A program made the translations under genes and the position numbers. DNA of 64,000 bases from Ianthella basta. Lineage: Eukaryota > Porifera > Demospongiae > Verongiida > Ianthellidae. The stretch is taken from NCBI GenBank assembly GCA_964019415.1, contig OZ025874.1, forward strand, positions 7,528,092 through 7,592,091. The letters run 5' to 3'. Below are positions 1-22,300 of the stretch, piece after piece. Within the stretch, counting starts at the first letter, position 1. Every line of letters begins with the position of its first letter. The notes below the pieces were generated by a model. It was not told where the DNA came from. It did no database searches and was given only the letters and a program-made list of their open reading frames with translations.

Positions 1-3000
1 CTGAACTAAGCATTGACTCTGCAGGAGAAGGCGCAAGAAAAGTGCCATTTGATGTTACAGAGTTACCGTTGCTTCTGGTTCGTGTAAGCAAGTGTGTCCT
101 CATGGGCGCGGGGGAGTAATTGCTCAACTGGTTTAGTGTAGGAGGAGGTTGATGTGGGTACTCTGCAGTCGGGGGAGAAGCAGAGTGGTGACCCCATGAC
201 GAGTGCTGAATCACAGGCAGAGCTACTCCTCCACCGCCAGTACTGATCTGCTTCTGGTCAGCCTCAAGGTAGTACGTGGTATAATCCCCTCTGTCAGTGG
301 AGTACTGAGGGTCTTCCTGACAAAGGAGGTAAGACCCAATGCTATTGCGCACCCGTTGCAGTGCAGCTGGGCCTGGGTCGGTGTGTGCCTTCATGAAAGG
401 CAGCTCGCTGGACTCTGGATGATACATGGCCTCTTGTTTCATAGCGCCGGGGATCATCGAGCCCTCCATCATAGTGGATGTCTCCATCATATGTATACCC
501 TCCACGGCAGAGGAAGAGCTACGTCTTGCCTGTTTGGGTCTCTGCAACTTTTGAAATCCTTTGGATGAGCTGACCACCTCAGAGATTTGAGGCACTCCAC
601 CTCCATCCTCCCCATCTGGCCTTCCGTCACATCTCGCCTTCTTCAGGTGTGAGTTGTTCTTGTGCTTTCTGAGTGAGCTTGGATCTGTGTAACGCTTGGT
701 GCAGCCGGGGTAGTCACATATATATGGCCTCTGCAACACAGGAGAAAATGGAAGCTGTGTCAGCATACTCATGGGAATAACATTAACTATCCTCTGACCT
801 CTAGTAAAAACCTCCTTGGCTACTAATAGGAATATACCGATATTCATTACTCGGGACAGCTTAATGAATGTCATTAGTACCAAATTGGGGACAATACCAA
901 CAAACATAGGGTGGAATGTGATCATAGTTGATACTAGTGTGTCTGCAATAGGATGCACAAATACATGGATACAAAAGCCCAATGCTTACGCCCCGTACAC
1001 ATTTTCACACACACACACCTCATTGGAATGGGTCCTGTTTTCATGTTTCGCACAATCAGAGGCATTTGTGAAGCACTTTCCACATATCCGGCAAGCATAA
1101 GGCTTTTCACCTGTGTGGGATCGTTTGTGCGTTTTCAAGTTCTCCAGTCTTGAGTAAGCCTTGTCACAGCCAGGAAACTGGGAGAATGAAATAATGGAAA
1201 AGTACCACAGAAAACTGCTTTGAACACAAAGAATGAAAGAGTTGGTAAATTAATATCAGGCCAGATTGATTTTATAGTGGGAATTAAAGTAGTGCCAACT
1301 TATCAATATACAATGAATTAAGACTCAACACAGAACTCGGTCAACCAACTGGACGTACTGCAACATGGCACCTGACAGATGGTATTATCTGCCTCTAAGA
1401 ATGGGTGTAGCTAGTCAGAACGGAGTCAATTCACCCCTCCACTGGACTGTCCCACATCAACTACACACAATGCCTACTGCACGCCACATAAGATGCCCAG
1501 AGAAATTCTGTGCAAATTGTCATGATTCGGTGTGTATTCAGACCTGTAGCCTGGTCAGAAAATGGGGAGTTCTTGTCCAGCCAAAGTGTAACACAGTGCA
1601 ATACTATGAGTGCTGCTGAGCAGTGTTCAGTTGAGCTGTTACTACCTACAGGCCTATGTACGTATTAGAAGGTAACATTGAATGACAAGTTTGTGGGACT
1701 ATAATGTAGAGTTTTCAGTGGCAGGTAGAACTTATCCAGTACTGTGGGGGGTTCTTCCGACCCCCCCCCCCCCCAGCCTACAGGCCTGTTATTTACAAAC
1801 AGCTGATGTGCATACAGAACAACATTTCTCACAGTAAGTAGATTACAGTTTGTCTAAGTATCACAGAGTGACTGTCACAATTAAGTTCTGTAAACATTAC
1901 AGGGAGTACGGCATTGCTGTATAGAATTATGCTTCATGCAGGGTGTGTCAAATATAATTGATACGTTGATGGAGTACATTTTTTTGCTATTTTTGCTGGG
2001 GAGCCATGAACCAATGACACATGTTCAGGTACTATGGCAAACCACAAGGTAAGTGCAGTGAAGGAGCCCAGCTGGCTTATCTTGGCCCAACCCGCTGAAC
2101 CCAAACCCAATGTTAGGTTAGAAAGCCTAAGGAGGTAAAAATGCCCACCCGCCTGTCTATGGAGTGTACACTTTGAGCCTAGGACTTAAACACTGTACTT
2201 TGTGGATCAACTTCAAGGTAGGGTAGCATGTTAAGCCTACAATGAGCACTCCTGCTAGAAAATGCCTCCTGTCTACAACAAGCAGTCCTACTACCAAAGT
2301 AGTAGCATAATGCTGCTAGTTGCATTGGAATAAAAAGGCTTACTTCAGTTGTACTTTGTTTTGCAAAGTGCACTATAGTGTGTTTGCTCCATATACTTAC
2401 ATCACACTTGTGTGGTTTCTCTCCCGTATGCCTCCTCATGTGCACTAGCAACATGTACTGGGCCTTGAACGGCTCCTGCTTGCGAATGCAGCCCCTCCAC
2501 TTGCAGACAAATTCCTTACGGCTCTCATGGTGAATATGCACGGTGTTAAGGTGGGCCACCAGTTCAGGTAGACTGCCAAACTGCTTGTTGCAGTCCTGCC
2601 ACAGACACCTATCATTGTGGGGCTCTTCCAGCAGTGGATAACTGTAGTACTGCCCCTTGCGCGAGACCTTTCCTTGCTTGAGGGGGTCAGTAAGCTCTGG
2701 CTGCTCATACAAGACCTCCAATTTGGCTGTCTCCGTGCAGACTTCCTCCATCGCTTCCACGCCTTGGTGAGTGGTAGATGAGGATGGTGTTGGCTGGATC
2801 TGAGATGTGTACGACTGTGATTGCAGTTGTCGCTGCTGAAGGGTGGGTGGGTTAGATGTCGATGAGGAAGTAACATTGGGTGTGGGCGATTCGATACAAC
2901 TCTGGCTTTTGTCGCGATGCGCCAGGAGAATGGAAGGGTTTAGGTGCCCCATGCTCCCCTCCCTGCTGGTACGGCCTCCGCCTAAGCTGATACGAGAGCC

Positions 3001-3414
3001 GCTCCCAGGATAGCTGTTCATGAAGGTTAACAAAGAACCTGCAGGTGACATGCGCACAATGGATTCGATTGAAGGTGCACTGGAGAGACTGGGCGAGATG
3101 GATAGCGGCCGCTTTTTTGCAGAATGCCTAGGGCTGGTGAACGGTGAGAATCCAGGTAGGTCGCCATACTCGATCAGGTGCAGTAGTGGCGTTAGTCTTT
3201 CAGGGGTAATTGGTGGAAGCCTTACCGCTACCGGCTGCTTCGTTGCTGCAACGCCGCTCGGACCGCCACTGATGCTACTGTTGCTCTTGTGCTCCACCTC
3301 CATGTACGAGTTCTTCTTACTGCAGGAGTCGCGATCCTCTGACTTAGGCTGTACGCTCATCTTGGCAGGGAGGGGCCCTCCTCCTCCACCAATGCAGACA
3401 AGCACTTCTGACAT
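1..3414 (-). CDS. GLI: GLI-family zinc-finger transcription factor, 3' end outside the window
   Basis: Three minus-strand exons are visible: 2401-3414, 1019-1177, and 1-730, which is still open at the window edge. All junctions are GT-AG and keep phase 0. GLI proteins are the nuclear effectors of Hedgehog signalling and bind DNA through five tandem C2H2 fingers. The first exon gives a Ser/Thr/Pro-rich N-terminal region and then finger 1 and finger 2. The finger-2 segment [20 protein letters not shown] is diagnostic of GLI and separates it from GLIS and ZIC. The second exon carries SRLENLKTH and NASD-KH (fingers 3-4). The third carries [14 protein letters not shown] (finger 5), then a low-complexity tail. 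Finger 4 has a short C-x2-C spacing. I chose the ATG at 3412-3414, just after a possible acceptor, so further 5' exons cannot be excluded. The gene is divergent from the FBXL gene. Confidence 0.9.
1019..1177 (-). CDS. GLI: GLI exon encoding zinc fingers 3 and 4
   Basis: This internal exon has no ATG of its own. It reads from [17 protein letters not shown] to ENRTHSNE without a stop. Its acceptor (…CTCCCAG) and donor (GAG followed by a run of GT) join in phase 0 to the flanking exons, rebuilding CD|FPGC upstream and NE|RPY downstream. Intron 1178-2400 holds no other coding sequence that I can see. Confidence 0.9.
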
Positions 3415-3788
3415 GCTGTTTAGGAACGGACGGGAAAATATGGTACAATGATATCAATGCTCACAAAGAACGCTTCGTGTTAACCAAGAAAGACACTTTG
3501 CTTACCCCTCCTGTCTGCGCACACAGCACAGTCAAATGATCTCTTGTTTACGTGGGCAATGAATATAGTTGAATTCGCCCTCAAGCAGTTTCTGTAAGGA
3601 TGTAGAAAATACGGTGTTTTACTGAATTTTGCATCTTGGTCGGGCGCCTTCCTCCTGCCAGAAATGACCTATTTATTAGGAAGAAAACTTGACTGCCCGC
3701 ACAAAATTGAATTCATAGCTTGTAAACACAAAGAAATGGATCCCACTACTCCGAGCCACCACAGTAAACGTACATCGTGGTTTTCCGC
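3415..3788. promoter_or_regulatory. Divergent intergenic region, GLI / FBXL
   Basis: This 374-bp stretch separates the start codons of two head-to-head genes, GLI (minus) and FBXL (plus). It must contain both 5' ends. No TATA box or initiator stands out by eye. Confidence 0.5.
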
Positions 3789-13753
<9,965 letters not shown>

Positions 13754-14431
13754 CCGCAGTCCTTGTGCAATGCAAGCGCACTCACGCTAGCACCTTTCAC
13801 AGTTCACTACGCAGCCATTTTAAACTCAAATTTCATCAATTTGCTCATGCTTGCATGCATGCTGTCAGTTGCTGGCAGGACTCTTCTATTGTGAATTGTG
13901 TTATTTATTTGCAATACCTATGCTATCTATGATCCAGAGCATTGTATTAACAGGAATAAACTAATAATATGCCCAAATATTTGCAGATGGCTTCCTAACC
14001 ACAAAAAGTGAAGTTTAGTAATAATGTGAAATTTTGACTGTAGAAGTGTTGTAAGGCAAGCTGGAGTGTATAATTGTGTAATGTTCATGTATGGCTCAAG
14101 CTAAGACAAACACCTGGATATGGAGGCTACAGTGTGGATGTTAGCATTTGCATGGATGGAAGCCGATATTTAATATAGAATTAACACTGGACGATTAATG
14201 CATATTATATTAACATGTATGCATACGTGATCATATATACACACTTTGTGCACGTAATACACTGATCGATGCACTATATCTTAATTAAAAGCGCTCATGA
14301 TAGATCAGCTGTTCATATAATCCCAAATGGCAAGGTAGAAATGACAATCAATACAAAAGTAAACAATTACGTCAACCTGTGATATACACTACATACAGTT
14401 GTGAAAAATTGCATGCGATGATCCAATACAG
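13754..14431. other. Convergent intergenic region
   Basis: This is the 3' UTR space between the FBXL gene (plus) and the uncharacterised minus-strand gene. An AATAAA at 13955-13960 is the likely polyadenylation signal of FBXL, 202 nt after its stop. The rest is AT-rich and I see no other feature. Confidence 0.6.
13955..13960 (+). terminator. Polyadenylation signal AATAAA of the FBXL gene
   Basis: A canonical hexamer about 200 nt downstream of the TAG at 13751-13753. Confidence 0.6.
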
Positions 14432-15843
14432 CTAGCTCTCCTGTTCTGGTGGTGACTCCTCCTTGCTGGCAGTGGTAGATGTGTCTACTCCTTGCTCTTC
14501 CGGGAGGGATGGCTCTAAGGGTTGCAGTTTTCCACCTCGGACAGTGTTTGAAGACCGACGGACATAGGCAGACTGAGCCCTTGGCTGGGGTACGTGGACT
14601 TTGGCACTGTAGACACGCGCTGATTTGATACGCTGCATTTTGGGAGGAGCTGACATTGTTCTTTGCCGTGTTGTGGGCTTCAAGGGAGGCAAATGGCTGC
14701 CAACTGCAGTGGATATAGCACAGGACAACATTGTGATGGGCCATTAATGCAAAGAGATGGCCTCTGTAGAGCTGAGGGGATTCTTATGCTTAATTGGGTG
14801 GAATATGTACATGCACAGTATAGCCTGACGATGGTGTGAGGTGTATAACTAATGCACATTCACGTATCACAAGGTTTGTAGCTTTGGTTACACTATACAT
14901 GGCATTCTGCACCTTCTTCGCTGTCTCCAAATACAGAAGGCCGCCTTCTGAGGTCAAATGTATTCCTACGGTAACCACCTTCTCCATGGTAACCAATAAT
15001 TCCCTTGGGTGGTGGTGTAGAGAGGTGGCCAGCAAAGATGTCAGAAGTGTAACCTGTGCAGGGCAGGAAGGGAAGAGGCAGAGAGAGTTGGAAGGGGTGG
15101 GAAAGGGTACTACAGCAAGCATACGTAGTTATTTAATGAGTGTGCAAGGAGGCTATGTTACTGGGTCCAGGTGCTAGCATGCTGACTTTCTGTAAACATC
15201 TAAAGCAGACAACTTGCCCTTTAGATGTTCAGAAGCATTATGCAAGCCTGCTCACCTGCTCCGTAGGACCTCCTCCTCTCGAGGTAGTCAATGGCCTGGC
15301 TGTGGGCTAGCCACTCATCCTTCAGTGCTCCCTGCATTGTAGATCTCTCAGCAGATGGTGTCTAAGAGGAAGGGGGGGGGGGGGGGGGGGGGGGGAGTTA
15401 TGGGTATTACACATAGTGCTGAGGGGAGAGGAGGGCTGATGAGCCTGCTGCCAATTCCCTATTCACTGTTCTGATTACGACAAGACAGAATGCTTAGACT
15501 TTAGGTACAGACTCCTCCCCTTGCAGCATATTCGGATGTCTCTCCTTCTCCTACCCTCCTCCCTCCCGACACTCCCTCCATAGGCAAGCCTATTGCTCAC
15601 TTCTTGGCTGCGCATGGCAGCCTTCAGCTTCTTCGGAACTGCTTTCGATTTGAAATATCCTTTGCAGTGAGGATCCGTCAGCGCGTTGTATTGGGGAATG
15701 CCGAAGTCCAGGGAAGGTGCGTTACGATCAGTCTCATCATTTGCTAGTCTACTGACTACAGTGCCGTCGAGTATGAATCCCCTTTCCTTCTCTCGCCTGC
15801 TCTCCAGCTCAGCTCTTCTCGCCGATTTGCTAGAGGAAGACAT
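14432..15843 (-). CDS. Uncharacterised basic protein of 253 aa, four exons
   Basis: Exons on the minus strand are 15601-15843, 15256-15361, 14913-15053 and 14432-14703. All have GT-AG borders and phases that fit (762 nt with stop). I do not recognise the family. The protein starts with a Ser/Arg/Glu-rich helix-like segment. It then has FGIPQYNALTDPHCKGYF followed by a Lys-rich stretch, EWLAHSQAIDYLERRRSYGAG in the middle, and a Pro/Arg/Ser-rich tail (MQRIKSARVYSAKVHVPQP) ending in acidic residues. There are no membrane segments. The basic, proline-rich, low-complexity style with spaced Tyr/Arg resembles small axonemal or sperm microtubule proteins, but that is only an impression. The first exon could be read further, but the GAA|gtgagc donor is the only one giving a continuous frame. 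The gene is head-to-head with FYCO1. Confidence 0.7.
15372..15396 (+). repeat. Homopolymer G run
   Basis: About 25 consecutive G residues, lying just upstream (in the gene's direction) of the exon 2 acceptor of the minus-strand gene, where it reads as a C-rich pyrimidine tract. Confidence 0.9.
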
Positions 15844-16108
15844 AATATGTAGTTCGTAAACAAATCTGGGCCTGTTGCGAAGGGTGTGACTCCCGCAGAC
15901 AGCAAATTATTTTATATAGGTAAACATGCATTCTCTCCAATAGCTACTGTACAGTACAAATAGTATATATTATAAGTGCTTGTTATATAGTAGTATGTAC
16001 TAATATAATTTATGTATAGTGTGCAAATTTCCAACCTGGTGTGCCAACCTCAGGCCGCGAACTCTCGGCCTCTTCTGACCCAGCTAACCGCCAAAGCAGG
16101 GGATAGTC
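15844..16108. promoter_or_regulatory. Bidirectional promoter region, uncharacterised gene / FYCO1
   Basis: The start codons of the 253-aa gene (minus) and FYCO1 (plus) are 265 bp apart. The segment is AT-rich in its centre (tatataagtgcttgttatat) and more GC-rich near the FYCO1 ATG. Shared regulation is inferred from spacing alone. Confidence 0.45.
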
Positions 16109-16766
16109 ATGAGTGCTACAAGTGGCAAGGACCTTGTAGCATCTGTAGAAGGTGAGGGGCTAACCCTAAATGTGTGTCCCCCCTTCCCGTGCGGGACTTG
16201 GTCACGTTTCTCCTCTCTGTTTACCTTCTCCGTGACAGTACCTGCTAGAGTTCAGCACAACTTCAGGTGTATTTTGACTTTACCACACCTCACACTCGAT
16301 CCGTACTAGTGCTGTCTTAGATTTATGCCAGGAGATTTACAGAAATCGTTCATTCACCCATTCAATTCATTTATTCATTGATCAACTGAAGTGGGAAAAC
16401 TACTCAACTGAGACCAATTAATAACATATCTGACATGCAAAAGGGCTAGCTATATCGATCAAGTAGCTTGCTTCCAGTGGATATGGGTTTGCATTTGAAC
16501 TGCATGAAGGTAGAAACCTTCTGTACATTGTATGTGTATGTATGTCTGTCTGTCTGTCTATCCATTCTTAGGTGACATAGGACGGCTACAAGTCATATCC
16601 AAGAACTCCTCAGTCATCCTGAATGATGATGTCAGGGAAGTGAGGCAGCTCTGCAGTGATCTGGAAGCCGTACTGAGACACCAGCAGAAAGGTGTGAGGG
16701 AGGGAGTGGTAGGGTGGATCTGAGAGGTGTACTGCTGGAAGTGTCTTTTTTCCAGTATCAAGCATG

Positions 16767-16839
<73 letters not shown>

Positions 16840-19011
16840 TAAATCTCCCAATAGTATACAGTGAATACAGGTTAGAGTGGAACAGCTCCTACACTGACTT
16901 CCTCCTACATATGTACCGTATGTACCACTGTATGCGTACACATGTACCAACATGTAGCATTATAACTGTCCTTACAGCTGAAGTTCAGTGCCACTGCACT
17001 CAAGAACACATTTCCTTACAGCTAATGTGTAAGGTCACTCAATTTCATTGTTGGTCCTTTCTTTAATGGCAGCATCATCTTGTATGCTGTAATCATGTCA
17101 CTGCGTGCCGTACTCACCTTCTGACAGTATTTTCACCTCTTGATTTACGTATCAAAAACCACATTGCTTATGCTACACGACTTGAGGTCAGGATAATTGG
17201 CTAGGGCTCCTAACCACTGTGCATTGGTGGGGATTTTAATTGGCTAATCACTTTTCGAAGTGTACTTTCTGGTTGCCAGTTGGCAGGGTGTGCACAGTCA
17301 AGCGGGAGGGGGAGGGGGAGGAGGAGGGGGAGGGGGAGGGGGAGGGGGAGGAGGAGGAGGGGACAATCAAAGAAAGGTTGATGTGTGTGGGTGGGTGCTG
17401 AGTGTGCTTTATGTGTGGTGTGTATACTGTATTTATTAAAGGTACTGCATATTACATACACTTAGTAGGGATTGATATAATTTCCATGCTGTATGTGGTA
17501 GAATCTAATTGCCCTGCACAATTGCACAAGGGGTAAAGTGATTGGTTCAGGCGTCGTTGTCATTGTCATTGTCGTTGTTGTGAACACGAAAACTGGCAGT
17601 TCTCAACATGCACCTGCACTACTTGTACGAGCCCCGATTCCGCTAGAAGTCTCGGAAAACTGGCTCCAGCTCCCTTCAAATCGTGTCACTGCAACTGGTG
17701 TTTGCAGCAATTGCAGTCAAAGAGGTGCTTTTCGTGGTCGGCCATTTTGCTTCTGTTCCCTTTATATTATTGTATACTGTATATCTTACATTTTCATGCA
17801 TTCTGCACAGGGTTTGTGCTCTAATGAGCACTCTAGTTATTGGGAGGTTCTTCATTTTCAGTCCATGAGAAGTCAAATGAGAAACTAACCCACTTTCACT
17901 GTGATATATCAGTTTATGTATGTGTTATGACATATTTCCCTTTCCCTCCCTCCTCCACTCTCTGGCCCTCATACTCTCTGTCTGCTTTCATCTTCTTCTC
18001 CCTCCTCCTTCTCACGATCTTCGCCACAGAGAGGTTGAACTTTTGGGGTGAACGCCGCGACTACTACCATTACTTGACTGAGCAACTGTCGGACATGAAG
18101 GACCTGGAAGTGGTGTCCAAGAAAATCTTGAGATTTCCCCAGGTATGGAAGTCAGCGGGGCTTCCCCAAACTGCATATAGGCTAAAGCTAGTCTTGTTAA
18201 CTCCTCTTTGTACTCTGCCCCTCCACCACCACGCCCCCCCTCTCCTCCCAGCTAACTACTCATCAGGGGAAGGGAAGGGCACTGTTGCGGCTGTGTCTCT
18301 CGGATGGCAAGCTCGCTGACTGCATTCAGAACGCGGTGAACAATGAGAAGTTGACAAAGTGAGCTCCAGCCACCTGCAATGTAGCCTCTGTCCTGGTGGG
18401 CTGCACTTGGTGACACAATCTATACTTCTGATGGTGTATGTGGCCTGCAATAACACTGCAGCTGGCCCTAGCAAGAGAGTGGCTTTGATGAGCAAGGGAG
18501 TGCTGCACACAGTGACGTTGTCCGTGTTCTCTGTCAAATAATAGTAGAAGGGTGCGGCAGACTGTTGGACTTGTGAGGAGTGATAGTAGATGGCTGGGTG
18601 TGAGAGAGGATGTCACCTTCCTGTGCAAAGGACAGTAGTGTAGCTGCATATAGGGAGAGCCTCTTGACACAGTGTGTGCATATGTATCAGATAGCATGGC
18701 AGTGCTGTCTATGTGGGGATGTGCTCCTAAGGTTGGCTGTTGCCCTCTCCTTCCACCCATTCTACCTTCTCCCTCTCTCTCTCTTTCTCTTCCACCGTCT
18801 TCTCCTTGTCTACCAGAGAGTGGTATAGCTCGGGTGCTGTCCTTCGCCTTCCCTCCTTGACTTCTCGCCTACTGAATGGCCTGTATGACCTCAGCGACCT
18901 GTGCTTTGACCTACCTTGTGATGAGGTGGATTTGAATGAGACCTGGCCAACATTTCAGAGGTGCAGTACTACTGATGTAGAAACATTTAGACACGCACAG
19001 GGCAGAGACTT

Positions 19012-19052
<41 letters not shown>

Positions 19053-19241
19053 TCACACATGCATACACAAACAGACGTTTATTGCCCTTTCCATCTATTA
19101 CAGGAAACATTTTTCCTCCTCTGAGAAGCCACCTCCTCCGCCTGAGCCCCAGTCACCTGGAGGCGTCCAGGCTAAGACACAGGACGCTGTGCCAGACACC
19201 ACGAACAGGAGTGCAAGGGTGTGTGTGTGTGTTGTGTCTGT

Positions 19242-19300
<59 letters not shown>

Positions 19301-22300
19301 ATGTGTGTGTGTGTGGTTGTGTGCGTGCGTGTGTGTGCATGCGTGCGTGTGTGTGTGTGCATGCGTGCGTGTGTGCGTGTGCATGCACGCATGTGGTTGT
19401 GTGTTGGTATGTGGTTAAACAAATATGTGTACACACCCTTGTGCTCTGCCTACTCTTCCAACCAATCCCAACTGACCCTCAGAGACAGGTGTCCTCAGAG
19501 AAGGTAGAACATGCCGTTGAAGAAGAACCTTCAGAGATATATGTCAAAGAGGAACTCACCTTGGATATTCCCTTCGCAGTCCAAGTGAGACACTCACTCA
19601 AACATGGTCTCTTGCTCACGAAGTAGCATCAGTGGAGTGATGTTTATGTCGCTGTAGAGTTCACTACTGTGCACACTACATTGGTTAACATTGTACGTAC
19701 GTATGTAGGTTGGGAGCTTGTGAGCATACAGTGTGTTATAGCAGGAAGTGAGTAGTGAAGACCCCTGGATGTTTCAGCTATATACACGTACTGTGTGTGG
19801 CAGAAGAAAGTTAGCGTTCTACAGGCGTAGTACGAATATGGGTACGGGTGCACTTATTTTCAGTAGCTACACACACGTAGGCCTTTGCCAGCTGCTTAGA
19901 CTGAGCAGTCATATTCTCACAAGCTCCCAGTTTGAAACCTCAGTAAGGTGGCTGCATCTGGTGGAGAGTTGATCTTAGCTTTGTGTAGAGAGTGCTTGTC
20001 TCAAACTATAAATTCTGCACCTTTCACCTGGCATTTTAACATGGAACAAAAACCTTTTTGGTTACTGTGCTGTTGTATACCTAGCATGTCACATGCAGTC
20101 ATGTGACCCAACATGTCACATGCAGTCATGTGACCTAACATGTCACATGCAGTCATGTGACCCGACGTGTGATGTGAGTCTATATTATGCATTTCTTTTG
20201 TTGCTTAGGTGATGAAAGAAATATTGTTATGCCTGGAGCAAATTGGCCCCACCTCCCTGACGCCTGACCAACTGACCAATCAAATTTTGAAATGGGAGGA
20301 CATCCCTTGTGGTCTTTTGGAGTTGCGCAACTGCATCAGGGTTTGGACGTCCGGAATATCACACCAGCTACGGACAAGAGAGATGCGAGTGAAGGACGTT
20401 GAGTTGCAGTTGGCTGAGACAATGGAGCAGTGTGAGAATGATGAAAGTGCATTAGCAATGCAGGTGAATGAGCTGGAGACGGAGTTGCAGAGAGTACAGC
20501 ATCATGCAAGTGTGAGTGGACATACACCAATGCCTGATATCATGTAAATGTATGTTTATAGTCAAGGAAACTGTTAAGTATTGTTATTTTAAGTTACATC
20601 ATGCATCATTGGAAATGTGCGCCCATTTATTGGATCTTTCAGCATTTACGTATTTGATGGTGTACGTATGTATATCCATTATGTAATTGGATGTAGTGAA
20701 GTAGACTGTGTTTCTCATCAATTCATTGTTCATTGTGTGTAGCTTTGTTGAGACGTGTTACCTTTATCATTTTTATTCGTTTTCACCATTCACTTATTCA
20801 GTTATCATTCGCTAATTCATAGCCTCATGAAATCATAGCCCATACTCTTCACTTCCCTTGTCCCTTCAGGACTTGCAGAAAGAAGTGACGCGGCTGTCAA
20901 CTGGGAACCAGTCACTGGAGGAGGAGCTGGCTGACTGGAGACAGAAAGTGGAGTCCTTGGAGAATACGAACTTTGATCTACAAGAGCGCTTGGTGGCAAT
21001 TGGGTCTTTGGTGGAAGCCGTTAGGAGCGAGATCTCGGATTACTGTCCAAGTGCTGATGAGACTTTGTGTGAGGTGGAGGGGAAGGTGGAGGAAGAGGAG
21101 GAGAAAGTTGAATATCGTATCCAGGAAAATTTGATAGAGGGCAGGTTGCAACTGGTCATGACTGGTTGTAGCCGGATAACAGAAGACCTGTCCACTTTGC
21201 AGCATGAGAGAGATGAACTGCAAATGGTAAGCATACCTTTCTATGTACAGTACATGTGTGCACATACATACTTACATAATGTTCCCATCCTCCTTGCAAT
21301 ATACGTAGTTTGCTCTCTTCACTTTATTTTGTCTTCTTGTACTTCTCTCACTCTCCCCACTTCTCTCCCCTTCCCCTCTAACCTTCCCCTTCCTCCCTTG
21401 CTCTCTCTGGTTCTGTCCTACCTCAGAGCTTAGAAGCCTCCTTTAAGCAGCCAGTGTCCATCCCTGAACCAGAGCCTTCCTTGCTGCAACAGTTGACCGA
21501 GGCAAGGAAGAGCGTTGGACGCTTGCAGGATGACAATGGGAGACTTGAGGCAGAAGTTCGAGAGCTTAGGACACTGGTGAAAAGCAGAGGTGGGGAGAGT
21601 GGGAGGAAGGGGGAGGAGGGGAGGGAGAGAGGAAGGAGTGAGCAATATGAGTTAAAGGTGCTGGAGTAAGTGAGAAAGTCGCCTCTCCCTGTGTCTTTAT
21701 GTGACAGATGCTGAACTGTCTGCAACGCAAGCACATCTTGTCGCTGGGGCAGCGAGAGAAGGGCCCACTGCTGCTTCTCCAGTTGAGCTAGAGGGAGAGC
21801 ATGTGGAGCTGGAAAGGCAACTAAGTGACGCCGCAGAGGAATTGAAACGGTTAGATCGCCATTACTGTCCTTTATCATGCCTACTTGTGGTAGACATCCA
21901 ATTATTGTACTGGAGTGTGTGTGCTGTCATCGGCTAGGCAGTGGTAGGGGAGTCAACATGCATTGCATGCTGCAGCTTGAATGGATACAGCCACATCACT
22001 GCCAAGTTGAGCAATGGAATTTCACAGATTTGGCGTTGCTGATTTATGCCAAATGCCTTTAACACTGTATGTAGATTGATGTTCAGTCATGATTTGTTAA
22101 GATTGGAATTTGTCTTCAGTTTGGTTCTGGTTTGCTACAGTTTCTACTGTAACAAATGCCTTCCCTCACATTTGCAGAGTTCGAGAGCAGCTGTCGACCT
22201 TGAGCCAACTTGTGGACAAGATGGAGAAGGAGAGGGAGGAGCTTGAAGCTCGCTTTGCGGACAAAGAGAAGGAGAGGAAGGAGCTTGAAGCTCGCCTTGT

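Noticed and set aside
1..3414. GLIS or ZIC identity for the zinc-finger gene
   Set aside because: [17 protein letters not shown] and NASD-KH spacing match GLI; GLIS and ZIC have different residues at these places.
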